Shown piece by piece: positions 53,599 through 63,040 of a stretch of 64,000 nucleotides of DNA. A program made the position numbers and the translations under genes. Source of the stretch: Kordia sp. (GTDB lineage Bacteria > Bacteroidota > Bacteroidia > Flavobacteriales > Flavobacteriaceae); contig NZ_JAKVBC010000004.1 of assembly GCF_022447245.1 (NCBI RefSeq), positions 62,001 through 126,000 on the forward strand. The letters run 5' to 3'. A model generated the notes under the pieces. The model worked only from the letters and a program-made list of their open reading frames with translations, ran no database searches and was not told where the DNA came from. Position 1 is the first letter of the stretch, and every line of letters begins with the position of its first letter.

Positions 53599-55596
53599 CT
53601 ATTTATAACTTCTTTCTTTTACTTCTATGTTTTCGTATATCAAGTCTTCTTTGTGTAGCACAGCGTTTTTAGGTTCTCCTTTATACTCCCATGCAGAAAC
53701 ATACTGGAATTCTTTTCGACGCATTGCTTCACCTTCTTCTGTTTGATATTCATCTCTGAAATGTCCACCCGCAGATTCTTCACGTTGTAATGCATCTTTA
53801 GCAAATAACTCTCCTAATTCTAAAAAGTCTGCAACACGACCTGCTTTTGCCAATTCTTCATTGAATTCATTTGCCTCACCTGGCACACGAACATCTTTAT
53901 AGAACTCTGCTCTTAATTCAGAGATTTCTTTAATGGCAGATTTTAAATCTTTTTCGTTACGTGCCATTCCACATTTGTTCCACATAATTTTTCCTAATTT
54001 TTTGTGGAAATAGTCAACAGGCTTTGTCCCGTTGTTATTTACTAATTGATTGATAGCATCTTTTACCTTATTTTCTGCTTCATCAAATTCTTTTGTTTCT
54101 GTAGAGATTGGACCCGTACGAATGTCATTAGCTAAGTAATCGCCAATTGTGTAAGGCAATACAAAATAACCGTCTGCTAAACCTTGCATTAATGCAGAAG
54201 CTCCTAAACGGTTAGCTCCGTGATCAGAGAAGTTAGCTTCTCCAATAGCATACAATCCTGGTACTGTCGTTTGTAAGTTGTAATCAACCCATATCCCTCC
54301 CATAGTGTAATGCACCGCTGGGTAAATCATCATTGGTGTTTCGTATGGATTTTCATCAACGATTTTCTCATACATTTGGAATAAGTTTCCATACTTATTC
54401 TTTACAACTTCCTGACCTAATTTTTTAACTAAGGCTGCATCATCTTCATTTAATCCTTTTACGTGTGCTTGCTCTTTTCCGTAACGTTGAATTGCAGAGG
54501 CGAAATCTAAGTATACAGCTTCTCCTGTAGCGTTTACTCCAAATCCTGCATCACAACGTTCTTTAGCGGCACGTGAAGCAACATCTCGCGGTACTAAGTT
54601 ACCAAAGGCTGGATAACGACGCTCTAAGTAATAATCTCTTTCTTCTTCTTTAAGATCGGTTGGCTTCAACGTTTTGTTTCGAATTGCCTCTACATCTTTT
54701 TTGTGTTTTGGCACCCAAATACGACCATCATTACGTAATGATTCAGACATTAACGTCAATTTTGATTGATGATCTCCAGAAACTGGAATACATGTTGGGT
54801 GAATTTGCGTATAACATGGATTTGCAAAGTAGGCTCCACGCTTATGCGCTTTCCAAGCAGCCGTTACATTACTTCCCATAGCGTTTGTAGAAAGGAAGAA
54901 TACGTTTCCATATCCACCAGTTCCTAGTACAACCGCATGCGCTGAATGTCTTTCTATTTCACCAGTAACTAAGTTACGTGCTATAATTCCTCTTGCTTTT
55001 CCATCAACCACAACTACGTCTAACATTTCATGACGGTTGTACATTTTAATTTTTCCACGACCGATTTGACGGTTCATCGAGGAATAAGCTCCTAATAATA
55101 ATTGCTGACCTGTTTGTCCTTTAGCGTAGAAAGTACGTGATACTAATACACCACCAAACGAACGGTTGTCTAATAATCCACCATAGTCACGAGCAAAAGG
55201 AACTCCTTGTGCCACACATTGATCGATGATGTTTGCAGATACTTCTGCCAAACGATATACATTTGCTTCACGCGAGCGGTAATCTCCTCCTTTTACCGTA
55301 TCATAGAATAATCGGTAGGTTGAATCTCCATCTCCTTGATAGTTTTTCGCTGCGTTGATTCCTCCTTGTGCTGCAATAGAGTGTGCACGACGTGGAGAAT
55401 CTTGAAAGCAAAATGCTTTTACGTTGTATCCTAATTCAGCTAATGTAGCTGCTGCAGATCCGCCTGCGAGTCCTGTTCCCACAACAATGACATCAATAAG
55501 ACGTTTGTTGGCTGGATTTACAAGATTGATTGTGTTTTTATGTTTTGTCCACTTATCTGCTAGTGGTCCTTGAGGTATTTTTGAATCTAAAGCCAT
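53599..55596 (-). CDS. sdhA: Succinate dehydrogenase/fumarate reductase flavoprotein subunit
   Basis: 665 residues, the longer form seen in Bacteroidota. [20 protein letters not shown] is the FAD-binding start, [14 protein letters not shown] includes the FAD-linked His, and [16 protein letters not shown] plus [12 protein letters not shown] are active-site segments. It oxidises succinate to fumarate at the cytoplasmic face. It lies 15 bp behind sdhC. Confidence 0.97.
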   Translation of the reverse strand: MALDSKIPQGPLADKWTKHKNTINLVNPANKRLIDVIVVGTGLAGGSAAATLAELGYNVKAFCFQDSPRRAHSIAAQGGINAAKNYQGDGDSTYRLFYDTVKGGDYRSREANVYRLAEVSANIIDQCVAQGVPFARDYGGLLDNRSFGGVLVSRTFYAKGQTGQQLLLGAYSSMNRQIGRGKIKMYNRHEMLDVVVVDGKARGIIARNLVTGEIERHSAHAVVLGTGGYGNVFFLSTNAMGSNVTAAWKAHKRGAYFANPCYTQIHPTCIPVSGDHQSKLTLMSESLRNDGRIWVPKHKKDVEAIRNKTLKPTDLKEEERDYYLERRYPAFGNLVPRDVASRAAKERCDAGFGVNATGEAVYLDFASAIQRYGKEQAHVKGLNEDDAALVKKLGQEVVKNKYGNLFQMYEKIVDENPYETPMMIYPAVHYTMGGIWVDYNLQTTVPGLYAIGEANFSDHGANRLGASALMQGLADGYFVLPYTIGDYLANDIRTGPISTETKEFDEAENKVKDAINQLVNNNGTKPVDYFHKKLGKIMWNKCGMARNEKDLKSAIKEISELRAEFYKDVRVPGEANEFNEELAKAGRVADFLELGELFAKDALQREESAGGHFRDEYQTEEGEAMRRKEFQYVSAWEYKGEPKNAVLHKEDLIYENIEVKERSYK

Positions 55597-55611
55597 AGTT
55601 TTGATAAGTTT

Positions 55612-56304
55612 TTAGTGAGTTCCTGTAAAGTGATGAAATAAAGCAATGAATATAAACCCTGCTGGAATTCCAATAGAATATACTTTACTCACTCCTTTCA
55701 ATGCTATTGTGTATTTGTTATTAGCTCCAACTGACTGGAATGCTGAACCAAATCCATGTAATAAGTGTAATGCTAAAAAGGTAAATCCAACGCAGTACAA
55801 TGCTACACGCCAAATTGGTTCAAACTTGTGTACTAATTCTTCATGATATCTAAATCCACTTTCTAGGTTTGTTGGATCAATAAGTCCTGACATGTCGCCT
55901 GCAACAAATTTTGTATTGATCTCAGGAATCCAAAAATCAATAAAGTGAATTACTAAGAAAACTAATATAAATCCTCCACTCCAAATCATGTTTCTACTCA
56001 TCCAAGAAGAATTTGCGTTTCCGTTATTTTTTGCATAACTCACATTTCTTGCACTTTTATTTTTTATTTCTAAGACAAATCCCATTACGAAGTGAAAAAT
56101 AACTCCCAAAATCAAAACTGCTTGCAATATATACTGTACTGCCCAAAACGTACCCATGAAATGAGAGGCCTTATTAAAAGTATCTGGACTAAGTACAGAA
56201 AGAATATTGATTGCAAAGTGTTGTAGGATGAAAACCATTAGGAAGAGTGCCGAAAGTGCCATGGCAAACTTTCTTCCAATCGAAGAATTTAAAATTCCGC
56301 TCAT
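55612..56304 (-). CDS. sdhC: Succinate dehydrogenase cytochrome b subunit
   Basis: 230 residues with five predicted membrane helices. SIGRKFAMALSALFLMVFILQH and HIVLAIHFIDFW-like segments (FLVIHFIDFWIPE) supply His ligands for heme b and the FxxHxxxG loop (LALHLLHGFGSAF) is typical of the b558-type single subunit. It anchors SdhAB and passes electrons to menaquinone. First gene of the operon. Confidence 0.94.
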   Translation of the reverse strand: MSGILNSSIGRKFAMALSALFLMVFILQHFAINILSVLSPDTFNKASHFMGTFWAVQYILQAVLILGVIFHFVMGFVLEIKNKSARNVSYAKNNGNANSSWMSRNMIWSGGFILVFLVIHFIDFWIPEINTKFVAGDMSGLIDPTNLESGFRYHEELVHKFEPIWRVALYCVGFTFLALHLLHGFGSAFQSVGANNKYTIALKGVSKVYSIGIPAGFIFIALFHHFTGTH

Positions 56305-56403
56305 TATAATTGTGATTAATTATTTGTTCCACAAATATACGGCTCGCTCGGAATCTCTACAAGTTTTAAGACTTGTTTTGAAGTCTATTTAGAATGGATT
56401 TAA

Positions 56404-57284
56404 TTAAAAGTTGAATCGAGGATTGACAATAGAATTATAAATTGACCCAAATGAATAACTAAATTCAATGGTAGCCCAATAATTGTAGTCCAACTGCAAT
56501 TGCTGTTGTTGGAGTAATAATTCTTCTAGCGACACATTACCAGCAGGAAGATTGATTTGATTTCTTTTAATTCTATAATTTCCTCCAACATTAAAACTAA
56601 AACCTTTAAATACTCTAATATTAGCTCCTGAATAAAATCCCAAAGAATTCAGTGTTGTATCGTGTAAGTACTGATTAAAAGACACATCGCCATTGATGTT
56701 TCCCCATTCTTGACGAACACTTCCTCCTGATAAAATAGTGTGTTCAAATAAGAGTTCTTGCTCTTTTCCGAATACAGATCGCTCTATGTAATCATTAAAA
56801 ACTAATCCGTTTCGATACGATAAAATGAGTTGTTTTTTTTGCAGATTGTTCATATTTAAAAAAGTTATATTCTGTTGCAAGTCTAAACCTCCAAAACAAC
56901 TTATAATTGCTGTAGGTTGATGTTACAATATCTCCAAAAAAGCCATAAGACCAACGGCAATTTATTCTAAAAACATCACTTACATTTAAAGACTTATTGT
57001 TATTAATAGCTATAATTTTATCGCCATCAAAAGTAAAGGTTGATCTGTTTTCGCTGAAGCTAGCTCTTATTGAAAATTTATTTTTTTCAGTCACTCTTTT
57101 AGCTGATATATTAAAATTTAAATTGCTTGATTTATTCTTTTCTGCTCCATTAAAATAACCTGCAGCTCCAAGCCTGAACACCCAAAAATTCCAAGTATCT
57201 TTTTCCGTAACAGTTGCCGTTTCATTTTCTGGATTAGAAAAAAAACTAATGCCTAGTGTTTTACCTCTTTTAATCCCATAGTAA
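56404..57284 (-). pseudogene. Frameshifted outer-membrane barrel-type protein
   Basis: Two overlapping minus-strand frames form one protein. The upstream frame runs FRLGAAGYFNGAEKNKSSNL through RLATEYNFFKYEQSAKK, the downstream frame carries on QLILSYRNGLVFNDYIERSV to IYNSIVNPRFNF. The switch is at a run of eight T (plus strand) near 56830-56840. Upstream the frame extends to about 57284 (GIKRGKTLGISFFSNPENET, WNFWVFRLG) but no start is found, so the 5' end is lost as well. Strand pattern and terminal Phe suggest an outer-membrane protein. Confidence 0.65.
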
Positions 57285-57447
57285 ATAAATAACAGTTTTT
57301 ATGCTTTTATACTTCATTCAAGTATGTTTGGCATTTTTTGACGATAAACATAGCATTAGCATCATTTTATATTTTTTTAGCATTGCAAATTCTTAAAGTA
57401 AGAAAGTTTACTTATTTTTAAAAAAATCTTACTTGATTCCACTTTCA

Positions 57448-58341
57448 ATGAATATCTATATTCTATCTATTAGTTCCCGAATTTATTCTACGAATAGATT
57501 GTATCATGAAGCTGCCAAGAAAGGACACAATGTTAGAATCGTCGATCATACAAAATGTGCTGTATTACTTGGTGAGGAAGCAAAACCCCAAATTTATTTT
57601 GGTTCCGAAAATATTACAAATGGCGCACATGCCATTATTCCACGTATAGGAACTTCCGTAACACGACATGGTTCTGCGATAGTAAAACAGTTTGAAATGA
57701 ATGGCGTGTTTACGACAGCAAAGTCGCTAGGTATTATCCGTTCGCGAAATAAACTTCGTACTATGCAAATTTTAGCAAGAAAGCGCATTCCTATTCCGAA
57801 AACTTTGTTTGCGAAAGATACTTCTAATATTAAGGAACATATTGAATTGCTTGGTGGCGCTCCAATTATTATTAAGCTTCAAGAAGGAACTCAAGGACTC
57901 GGTGTGATGATTGCAGATAGTAAGAAATCGGCAAAATCCATTATTGAATCTTTGTATAATATGAATGTAAATATTATTATGCAAGAGTTTATTGAGGAAG
58001 CCAACGGGCAAGATATTCGCGTTTATATTGTGGGAAATAAGATTGTGGCTGCTATGATGCGTAGTAGTGGCGATGAAGATTTTAGAAGTAATGTACATCG
58101 CGGAGGAACAACAGAATCCGTAACCTTGACACAGTTCGAAAAGAAGATTGCTATTCATACAGCAAAAGTGTTAGGTTTGCCTGTTTGCGGTGTGGATATT
58201 ATTCGTTCAAAACGTGGCCCTTTGGTGATTGAAGCCAATTCTTCCGCAGGTTTGGAAGGGATTGAAGCACATACAAGAGTGAATGTGGCTGGTGAGATTA
58301 TTAAATATGTAGAAAAGAATGCTCGAAAATTCAGAAAATAA
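57448..58341 (+). CDS. rimK: RimK-family ATP-grasp glutamate ligase
   Basis: 297 residues from ATG 57448; a TTG 15 bp upstream is an unlikely alternative. MNIYILSISSRIYSTNRLYHEA is the RimK start. The ATP-grasp domain shows PIIIKLQEGTQGLGVMIADS near residue 145 and VCGVDIIRSKRGPLVIEANSSAGLEGIE near 250. RimK adds glutamate to the C-terminus of ribosomal protein S6 in E. coli; relatives modify other proteins or small molecules. The gene overlaps the following hydrolase by 23 bp, which points to joint function. Confidence 0.93.
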   Translation: MNIYILSISSRIYSTNRLYHEAAKKGHNVRIVDHTKCAVLLGEEAKPQIYFGSENITNGAHAIIPRIGTSVTRHGSAIVKQFEMNGVFTTAKSLGIIRSRNKLRTMQILARKRIPIPKTLFAKDTSNIKEHIELLGGAPIIIKLQEGTQGLGVMIADSKKSAKSIIESLYNMNVNIIMQEFIEEANGQDIRVYIVGNKIVAAMMRSSGDEDFRSNVHRGGTTESVTLTQFEKKIAIHTAKVLGLPVCGVDIIRSKRGPLVIEANSSAGLEGIEAHTRVNVAGEIIKYVEKNARKFRK

Positions 58342-59284
58342 GACACTTACTATTCACGGAGAAACTGTGGCGCCCGGAGAAGCAAAATGGATTAAGATTC
58401 CTATTGATCGTTTGCCTACTGGAACCTTGATTGATATTCCTGTGTATGTATTTAACGCAAAAGAAGCTGGGTCAACATTATTGGTACAAGGTGGTTTGCA
58501 TGGAGATGAGATTAATGGTGTGGAAATTATCCGCAGAATGCTGTTTGAAGAACTTTTTAAAGTGAAACGTGGCGCTGTGATCGTATTACCATTGTTGAAT
58601 ATTTTTGGGTTTATTCACTTTTCACGACAAGTGCCCGATGGAAAAGATGTGAATCGTAGTTTTCCAGGTGTTAAAAATGGTTCTTTAGCTTCACGAATTG
58701 CTTATAAAGTGACGAATGAAGTGTTGCCACAAGTAGATTTTGGAATTGATTTACATACAGGTGGTGCACAACGTCATAATCATCCACAGATTCGTTATAC
58801 CGGAGATTTGCCTGAGAGCAAAACGTTGGCAGAAGTGTTTAATGCGCCTTTTTATTTTGCGACTACTTTGATTGAACGATCGTTTCGAAAGACAGCTTAT
58901 GACCGAAAGATTCCAATTATTGTGTATGAAGGTGGCGAAAGTATGCGTTTTGATGAATATTCGATTAAGGAAGGGATTCAAGGTGTGTTGAATGTGATGA
59001 AATACGCCAAAATGATTGATAAAATTGACCCAATGTTGATTGAACGTGAGGAAAGCGAATTCATTACGAAACGCAAATGGTTACGCGCGCCAACAGCTGG
59101 AATGTTTGTACCGCAAGTATTGAATGGGGGTTCTATTGAAAAAGGAGAAGTTTTAGGTTTTGTGACTGATACGTTTGCTAATTATTGTGAAGAAGTGAAA
59201 GCTCCATATAATGGTTTTGTGTTTTGTATTAATAACCAAGCTGTTGTGAATCAAGGTGATGCTTTGTTTCATGTTGGTTTTTAG
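58319..59284 (+). CDS. Succinylglutamate desuccinylase/aspartoacylase-family zinc hydrolase
   Basis: 321 residues. GGLHGDEINGVEIIRR gives the HxxE zinc ligands and GIDLHTGGAQRHNHPQIRY the third His, followed by IPIIVYEGGESMRFDEY with the catalytic Glu. A C-terminal beta domain (RAPTAGMFVPQVLNGG, then EEVKAPYNGFVFC) is lipoyl-like. Family members remove acyl groups from amino acids or from peptide ends. Overlap with rimK suggests a ligase/hydrolase pair acting on the same glutamylated or acylated target. Confidence 0.9.
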   Translation: MLENSENKTLTIHGETVAPGEAKWIKIPIDRLPTGTLIDIPVYVFNAKEAGSTLLVQGGLHGDEINGVEIIRRMLFEELFKVKRGAVIVLPLLNIFGFIHFSRQVPDGKDVNRSFPGVKNGSLASRIAYKVTNEVLPQVDFGIDLHTGGAQRHNHPQIRYTGDLPESKTLAEVFNAPFYFATTLIERSFRKTAYDRKIPIIVYEGGESMRFDEYSIKEGIQGVLNVMKYAKMIDKIDPMLIEREESEFITKRKWLRAPTAGMFVPQVLNGGSIEKGEVLGFVTDTFANYCEEVKAPYNGFVFCINNQAVVNQGDALFHVGF

Positions 59285-59341
59285 ATACGCTTTGCTGTTA
59301 GACCACTTCCTTGTTAGATCGCTTCGCTTACAGAACGGCCT

Positions 59342-59361
59342 CACTTCGACTCCGCTCAGTG
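59342..59361 (-). repeat. 20-bp dispersed repeat, copy 2
   Basis: CACTTCGACTCCGCTCAGTG; its reverse complement matches 13557-13576 at 16 of 20 positions. Confidence 0.5.
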
Positions 59362-59433
59362 TGAGCGCTTTTAGACTTTTCTTAATGTTGTTAGGTGCTT
59401 TTTAAATCTTTTAATTGTCGAAATCTCTAAATG

Positions 59434-59488
59434 TCACTTCGAGTGATTTTTCGAAATAAATATAGAAAATTGTATCGAGAAGTACTTT
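59434..59488 (+). repeat. Dispersed intergenic repeat, copy B
   Basis: TCACTTCGAGTGATTTTTCG through AAAATTGTATCGAGAAGTAC aligns with 27563-27614. Confidence 0.55.
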
Positions 59489-59721
59489 GAAGTTAGACTT
59501 GTTAGAAACACTAGCGCTTTAGATCGATAGATTTTTAAAAGCTCTTTGCTTTTGGATTGTTCGTATTTTGGTATCGCTTCGCTCTTGGCATTTTAGTAGT
59601 TACTCTTCTTGTCATTCCCCACTTAATGTGGAATCTCACTCTTTCTTTAATCTGCTTACTCTTGCGCTAAAGTTTTACCATGAATTCACGAATGTTTTTT
59701 AAATTTCTAATTATTAGATAC

Positions 59722-59821
59722 GTCATTGCGAGGAGAGAGCAACGTTGCAATCTGGTAGTTTCAAAGACAAATTTTTATATGAAAAGTATGAGATTACTTC
59801 GTCATGCTTCCTCGTAATGAC
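59722..59821. repeat. 100-bp palindromic (MITE/REP-like) element
   Basis: GTCATTGCGAGGA at the left end and TCCTCGTAATGAC at the right end are inverted copies with one mismatch. The match continues inward with changes (GCAATCT against AGATTAC). From memory, GTCATTGCGAGGA-type ends mark an abundant intergenic palindrome in Bacteroidota. There is no ORF inside. Confidence 0.65.
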
Positions 59822-60118
59822 TTATCAAAAATCTCAATACTTTTATATTGAGCGTTGTCGAAATGCTATATTAAATTCTCATATCTTTTCGCTACCAATC
59901 TAAAAATTCATTTTTTTCTTTTTCGGGATTTTTTTTTGGAGTTCTTTTAGTCTATTTAAGGCTTTATCATAAATTTAAATAGTTCTGATTCAAAAAGAAA
60001 AGAGAAGTTACAACTTCAAGGTTATTTTCTGTATTTTGTGAGATCCTGATTTTCATCAGTATTAATCCAACTTACAATTTTGACTTCGCCATTTCTGGCC
60101 TCTCAAAATCGAGTTTCA

Positions 60119-61136
60119 TTAAAACAAGTCTAAGTTTGGCCAAAATTTGATGGTTCCTATTCCGTCTTCAACTTCTTTTTTTAAGACACTTCGGTGTGAG
60201 GTATCGCATTCTTTGCATTTTTTTGAATAATTTGTAAGAATTACATAACTGATGTCATTGTACATTTCTTTCACAATGTCCCTATACCAACCATACTTCC
60301 TCCATGTAACCAAGTAATACCAATTACAGAACAACTTTTTGCATAGTTAGAGTTGACTTATGAACCTGTTGTCATGGTGTTATTTGTTCTACTTTTTAAA
60401 ATGTCTTTTTTAGAACTTTGTCCATCTACACGAACCATGAATCTAAGTAAGTCTACCGAAGAAGCTATACAACCACCATGACTGTCCATTCTGCGCATTT
60501 GTAAGTCGTACGGTTTTCTATTGGAATAGTATACCACTTCTTTGTAACGACGGTTTTTCTTTTTGTTGGCACCAATAAACATTTGCGAGATTCTACATTG
60601 CTTTAAGATATTGTTACGAACATAGTTTTCGTAACTTTTTCCCGTTTTCTTTTCAATGATTCTTCTTAAAAGATTCTATCCAAAATTTGAATATTGGTAA
60701 TAGGCTCCTGATGTATATCGGATTACGTCTTCGTAAAACCCAATTGATATATTGCCTCCTATTTAGTATTTTCTTCTGAAACATCGGATCGCTCCATTTA
60801 TCTTTTCTCTCGGGACTTAAGTTGTTTTCCCAAGCTAAGTTTTGCATACATAGTCCTTTTGTTCTTTGTTTTTCTATAAAGCTGCAAACTTTACTTTTCC
60901 ATTTACATAATATCCATCAACATACGCGAGTCGATAACTTGCTTTGTAATATTTGTCAACTTCCTTTTGATATTGAGTTGAAGAAAGCCCATGACGTGCG
61001 GCATATCTTTGAGTATTTTTGCTGCATAGGGTTGCGCTTCTTTTTCGGCATTTTTGCCTTTTTCTGTTCCAGCATAAGAGAACGAAAGTAGTAGTATCAT
61101 TCCCCATAATGCCAATTTAGTTTTTGTATATGTCAT
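60119..61136 (-). pseudogene. Serine hydrolase (class C beta-lactamase-like), heavily decayed
   Basis: Reading the minus strand from ATG 61136, a signal peptide (LALWGMILLLSFSYAG) is followed after a frame change by HGLSSTQYQKEVDKYYKASY and VDGYYVNGKVKFAAL, a BTRD1-like repeat as in polyglycine hydrolases. Then come QYSNFGYNLL (written in part across frames; the YSN motif of the beta-lactamase fold), YENYVRNNIL, MFIGANKKKNRRYKEVVYYS, and DSHGGCIASSVDLLRFMV. A WLHGGSMVG segment near 60290 may be the final HxG motif. At least five frames are needed, so the gene is dead. It belonged to secreted beta-lactamase-related serine hydrolases. Confidence 0.7.
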
Positions 61137-61208
61137 TTTTATTTTTCAAATTAATGACGATACAAACCTAGTACTGGCAAGGGTTTCAAGTGTCCCGTAT
61201 TGTTGAAA

Positions 61209-62888
61209 CTAAATGAATTGGGACTCGTATGGGTGTTTTTCCCGAAATGCCGTAGGTGACATTCCTGTGTGTTTTTTGAAAGAATTATAAAAAGCTGATT
61301 TTGAATTGAACCCAGCTTCTAACCCAATAGATAATACAGGATATTCTACAAAAGCAGGATGCGATAGTTTGGACTTTATTTCTTTGATACGATAACTATT
61401 GACAAAATCTGAAAAGTTATGCCCACTTAACGCATTGATTACTTGTGAAAGATAGTTTGCGCTAATATTAATCTCCTTGGAAAGTGTAGCAAGTTTTATT
61501 TCAGGATCTCGATAGCGCTTTTCTTCTTCCATGAGCGCACAAATTTCCTTATAGTATGCATTATCGTCCGTAATGCTGATTCCTTTTTTATGCTGAAGCT
61601 GTATGAGTTTCTTTTCTGTGAGTTTGGCAATGAGTTGAAATAAATACAAGTGGTTTTCTGTAAAGAAATTACGCTCCGAATGTTCGGCATCCAAAACACC
61701 TTTGAGTGTTCCTTCTATATAGATAGGAACTGCTAATTCGGATAAGCGTGCTTTGTCATCAATAATATAGCGTTTGTCTTTACTTGTATCTTTTATGAGT
61801 TCATAGTTTCCAGTTTTAGCCACACTTCCTACAATTCCTTTTCCAACAGGAATATCTTTGGGTTGATGAATTTCAAAAGCATCTTGTTTTTTGTTTCCAA
61901 AAGCAGCTTCTTGTATTAAAACTTTTCGTTTTTCGTCTAAAAGATACAAGACACAATCTTCTAATTTTAGTTTGGAGACACAGTTTTCTAGAATGTCCCA
62001 AAGTACTTCCTTCGTTTTATTTTTGTCAAATAAAGATGTGGCGAAATAACTCAGAATAGCAATTACTTGCGATTGATTTTGTCGTAATACTTGTAACACT
62101 TTTGGTTCAAACAATGTATCTAAGCCAGAAAGATGGAACACTTTTCCTTCTTCATTTCTTTCTTGTCGAATTTTGTCTAGGTGCATCGTACTTTTCACAT
62201 AGAACAAGTAGTAACACGCCAAATACGCAATCCATAATGGATAGTAATTATGATTTCCACTAACATTACTGTTAGTTTTGATATACAAAAGTGTCAATAA
62301 CCAAAAAACACTCAGTAAAATGAGCGTAACATAGATGTTTTTTAACCATTTTGTTTTACGAATTACAGCGTGATAAGACAGTTCGCCCAAGCTCTTTTCA
62401 TAGTTTTTGATGATGTTGTAATTCCAAATTCCTACTATAAAAGTGAAAAGTAAGGCTAGATTTTCATTCCATTCCATGTGAATGTTTCCAATGGTTTCTC
62501 GAGAAAATATCGAATAATCTACAAATACATTGATCTTTATAACTGTGTAAATTAAAAAGAATGCCACAAACGGAATGAGCAAGTAGTATTTGTATTTTTT
62601 AAAGAGTTGTTCTTTTTGCAAATACGAACAGGTAAACGCTGTAAAAATAACAGGCGCTAAAAATTCTAATGGAAAAAAGAACAGCATGACAGCTTTATAT
62701 TGTTTTGCAATTCCAATATCAAACGAAATGTATTGCAGAATCGCAATGGCCGTAATCATCAAAAACCAAAAGAAGTACCGCGAAGTTTTGTCCTGCGTTT
62801 TTTTTATGAATATATGATACGTCACCAACACTAAAAGTCCAATAGCGCCAATAAATATGGTTGTATTATATAAATTCCAATCTAACAT
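61209..62888 (-). CDS. Membrane GAF-AraC transcriptional regulator
   Basis: 559 residues from ATG 62888, where a membrane start MLDWNLYNTTIFIGAIGLL fits; an ATG 33 bp upstream is possible. Seven hydrophobic helices (about 1-235) are followed by a GAF-like domain (about 265-430, with CVLYLLDEKRKVLIQEAAF and VGKGIVGSVAKTG) and an AraC-type DNA-binding domain (about 450-555) with SANYLSQVINALSGHNFSDF and GFNSKSAFYNSFKKHTGMSP. It joins membrane, small-molecule sensing and DNA binding in one protein. No target is evident; the adjacent serine hydrolase pseudogene might have been one. Confidence 0.88.
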   Translation of the reverse strand: MLDWNLYNTTIFIGAIGLLVLVTYHIFIKKTQDKTSRYFFWFLMITAIAILQYISFDIGIAKQYKAVMLFFFPLEFLAPVIFTAFTCSYLQKEQLFKKYKYYLLIPFVAFFLIYTVIKINVFVDYSIFSRETIGNIHMEWNENLALLFTFIVGIWNYNIIKNYEKSLGELSYHAVIRKTKWLKNIYVTLILLSVFWLLTLLYIKTNSNVSGNHNYYPLWIAYLACYYLFYVKSTMHLDKIRQERNEEGKVFHLSGLDTLFEPKVLQVLRQNQSQVIAILSYFATSLFDKNKTKEVLWDILENCVSKLKLEDCVLYLLDEKRKVLIQEAAFGNKKQDAFEIHQPKDIPVGKGIVGSVAKTGNYELIKDTSKDKRYIIDDKARLSELAVPIYIEGTLKGVLDAEHSERNFFTENHLYLFQLIAKLTEKKLIQLQHKKGISITDDNAYYKEICALMEEEKRYRDPEIKLATLSKEINISANYLSQVINALSGHNFSDFVNSYRIKEIKSKLSHPAFVEYPVLSIGLEAGFNSKSAFYNSFKKHTGMSPTAFREKHPYESQFI

Positions 62889-63040
62889 CTTTAAGTAGGT
62901 TTGGTTACTTAAAGATACCAAGAAAATCCAATGATACCCTTGATTTTCTTTTGGTTGGTTGTAAATTTTGTATGAGTTGAAGGTTTCTTTTAGTTCCGTA
63001 CTATTTTTTGTTCTAAAGTACGTTGTCGCGGCTTGTGTTT

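Larger units (their letters stand above)
59285..60118 (+). other. Gene-free, repeat-rich stretch
   Basis: 834 bp without a credible gene. It holds the dispersed repeats at 59342 and 59434, the palindromic element at 59722, and fragments such as GATCGCTTCGCTTACAG that recur in part at 15680-15710. Beyond these I see nothing definite. Confidence 0.6.
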
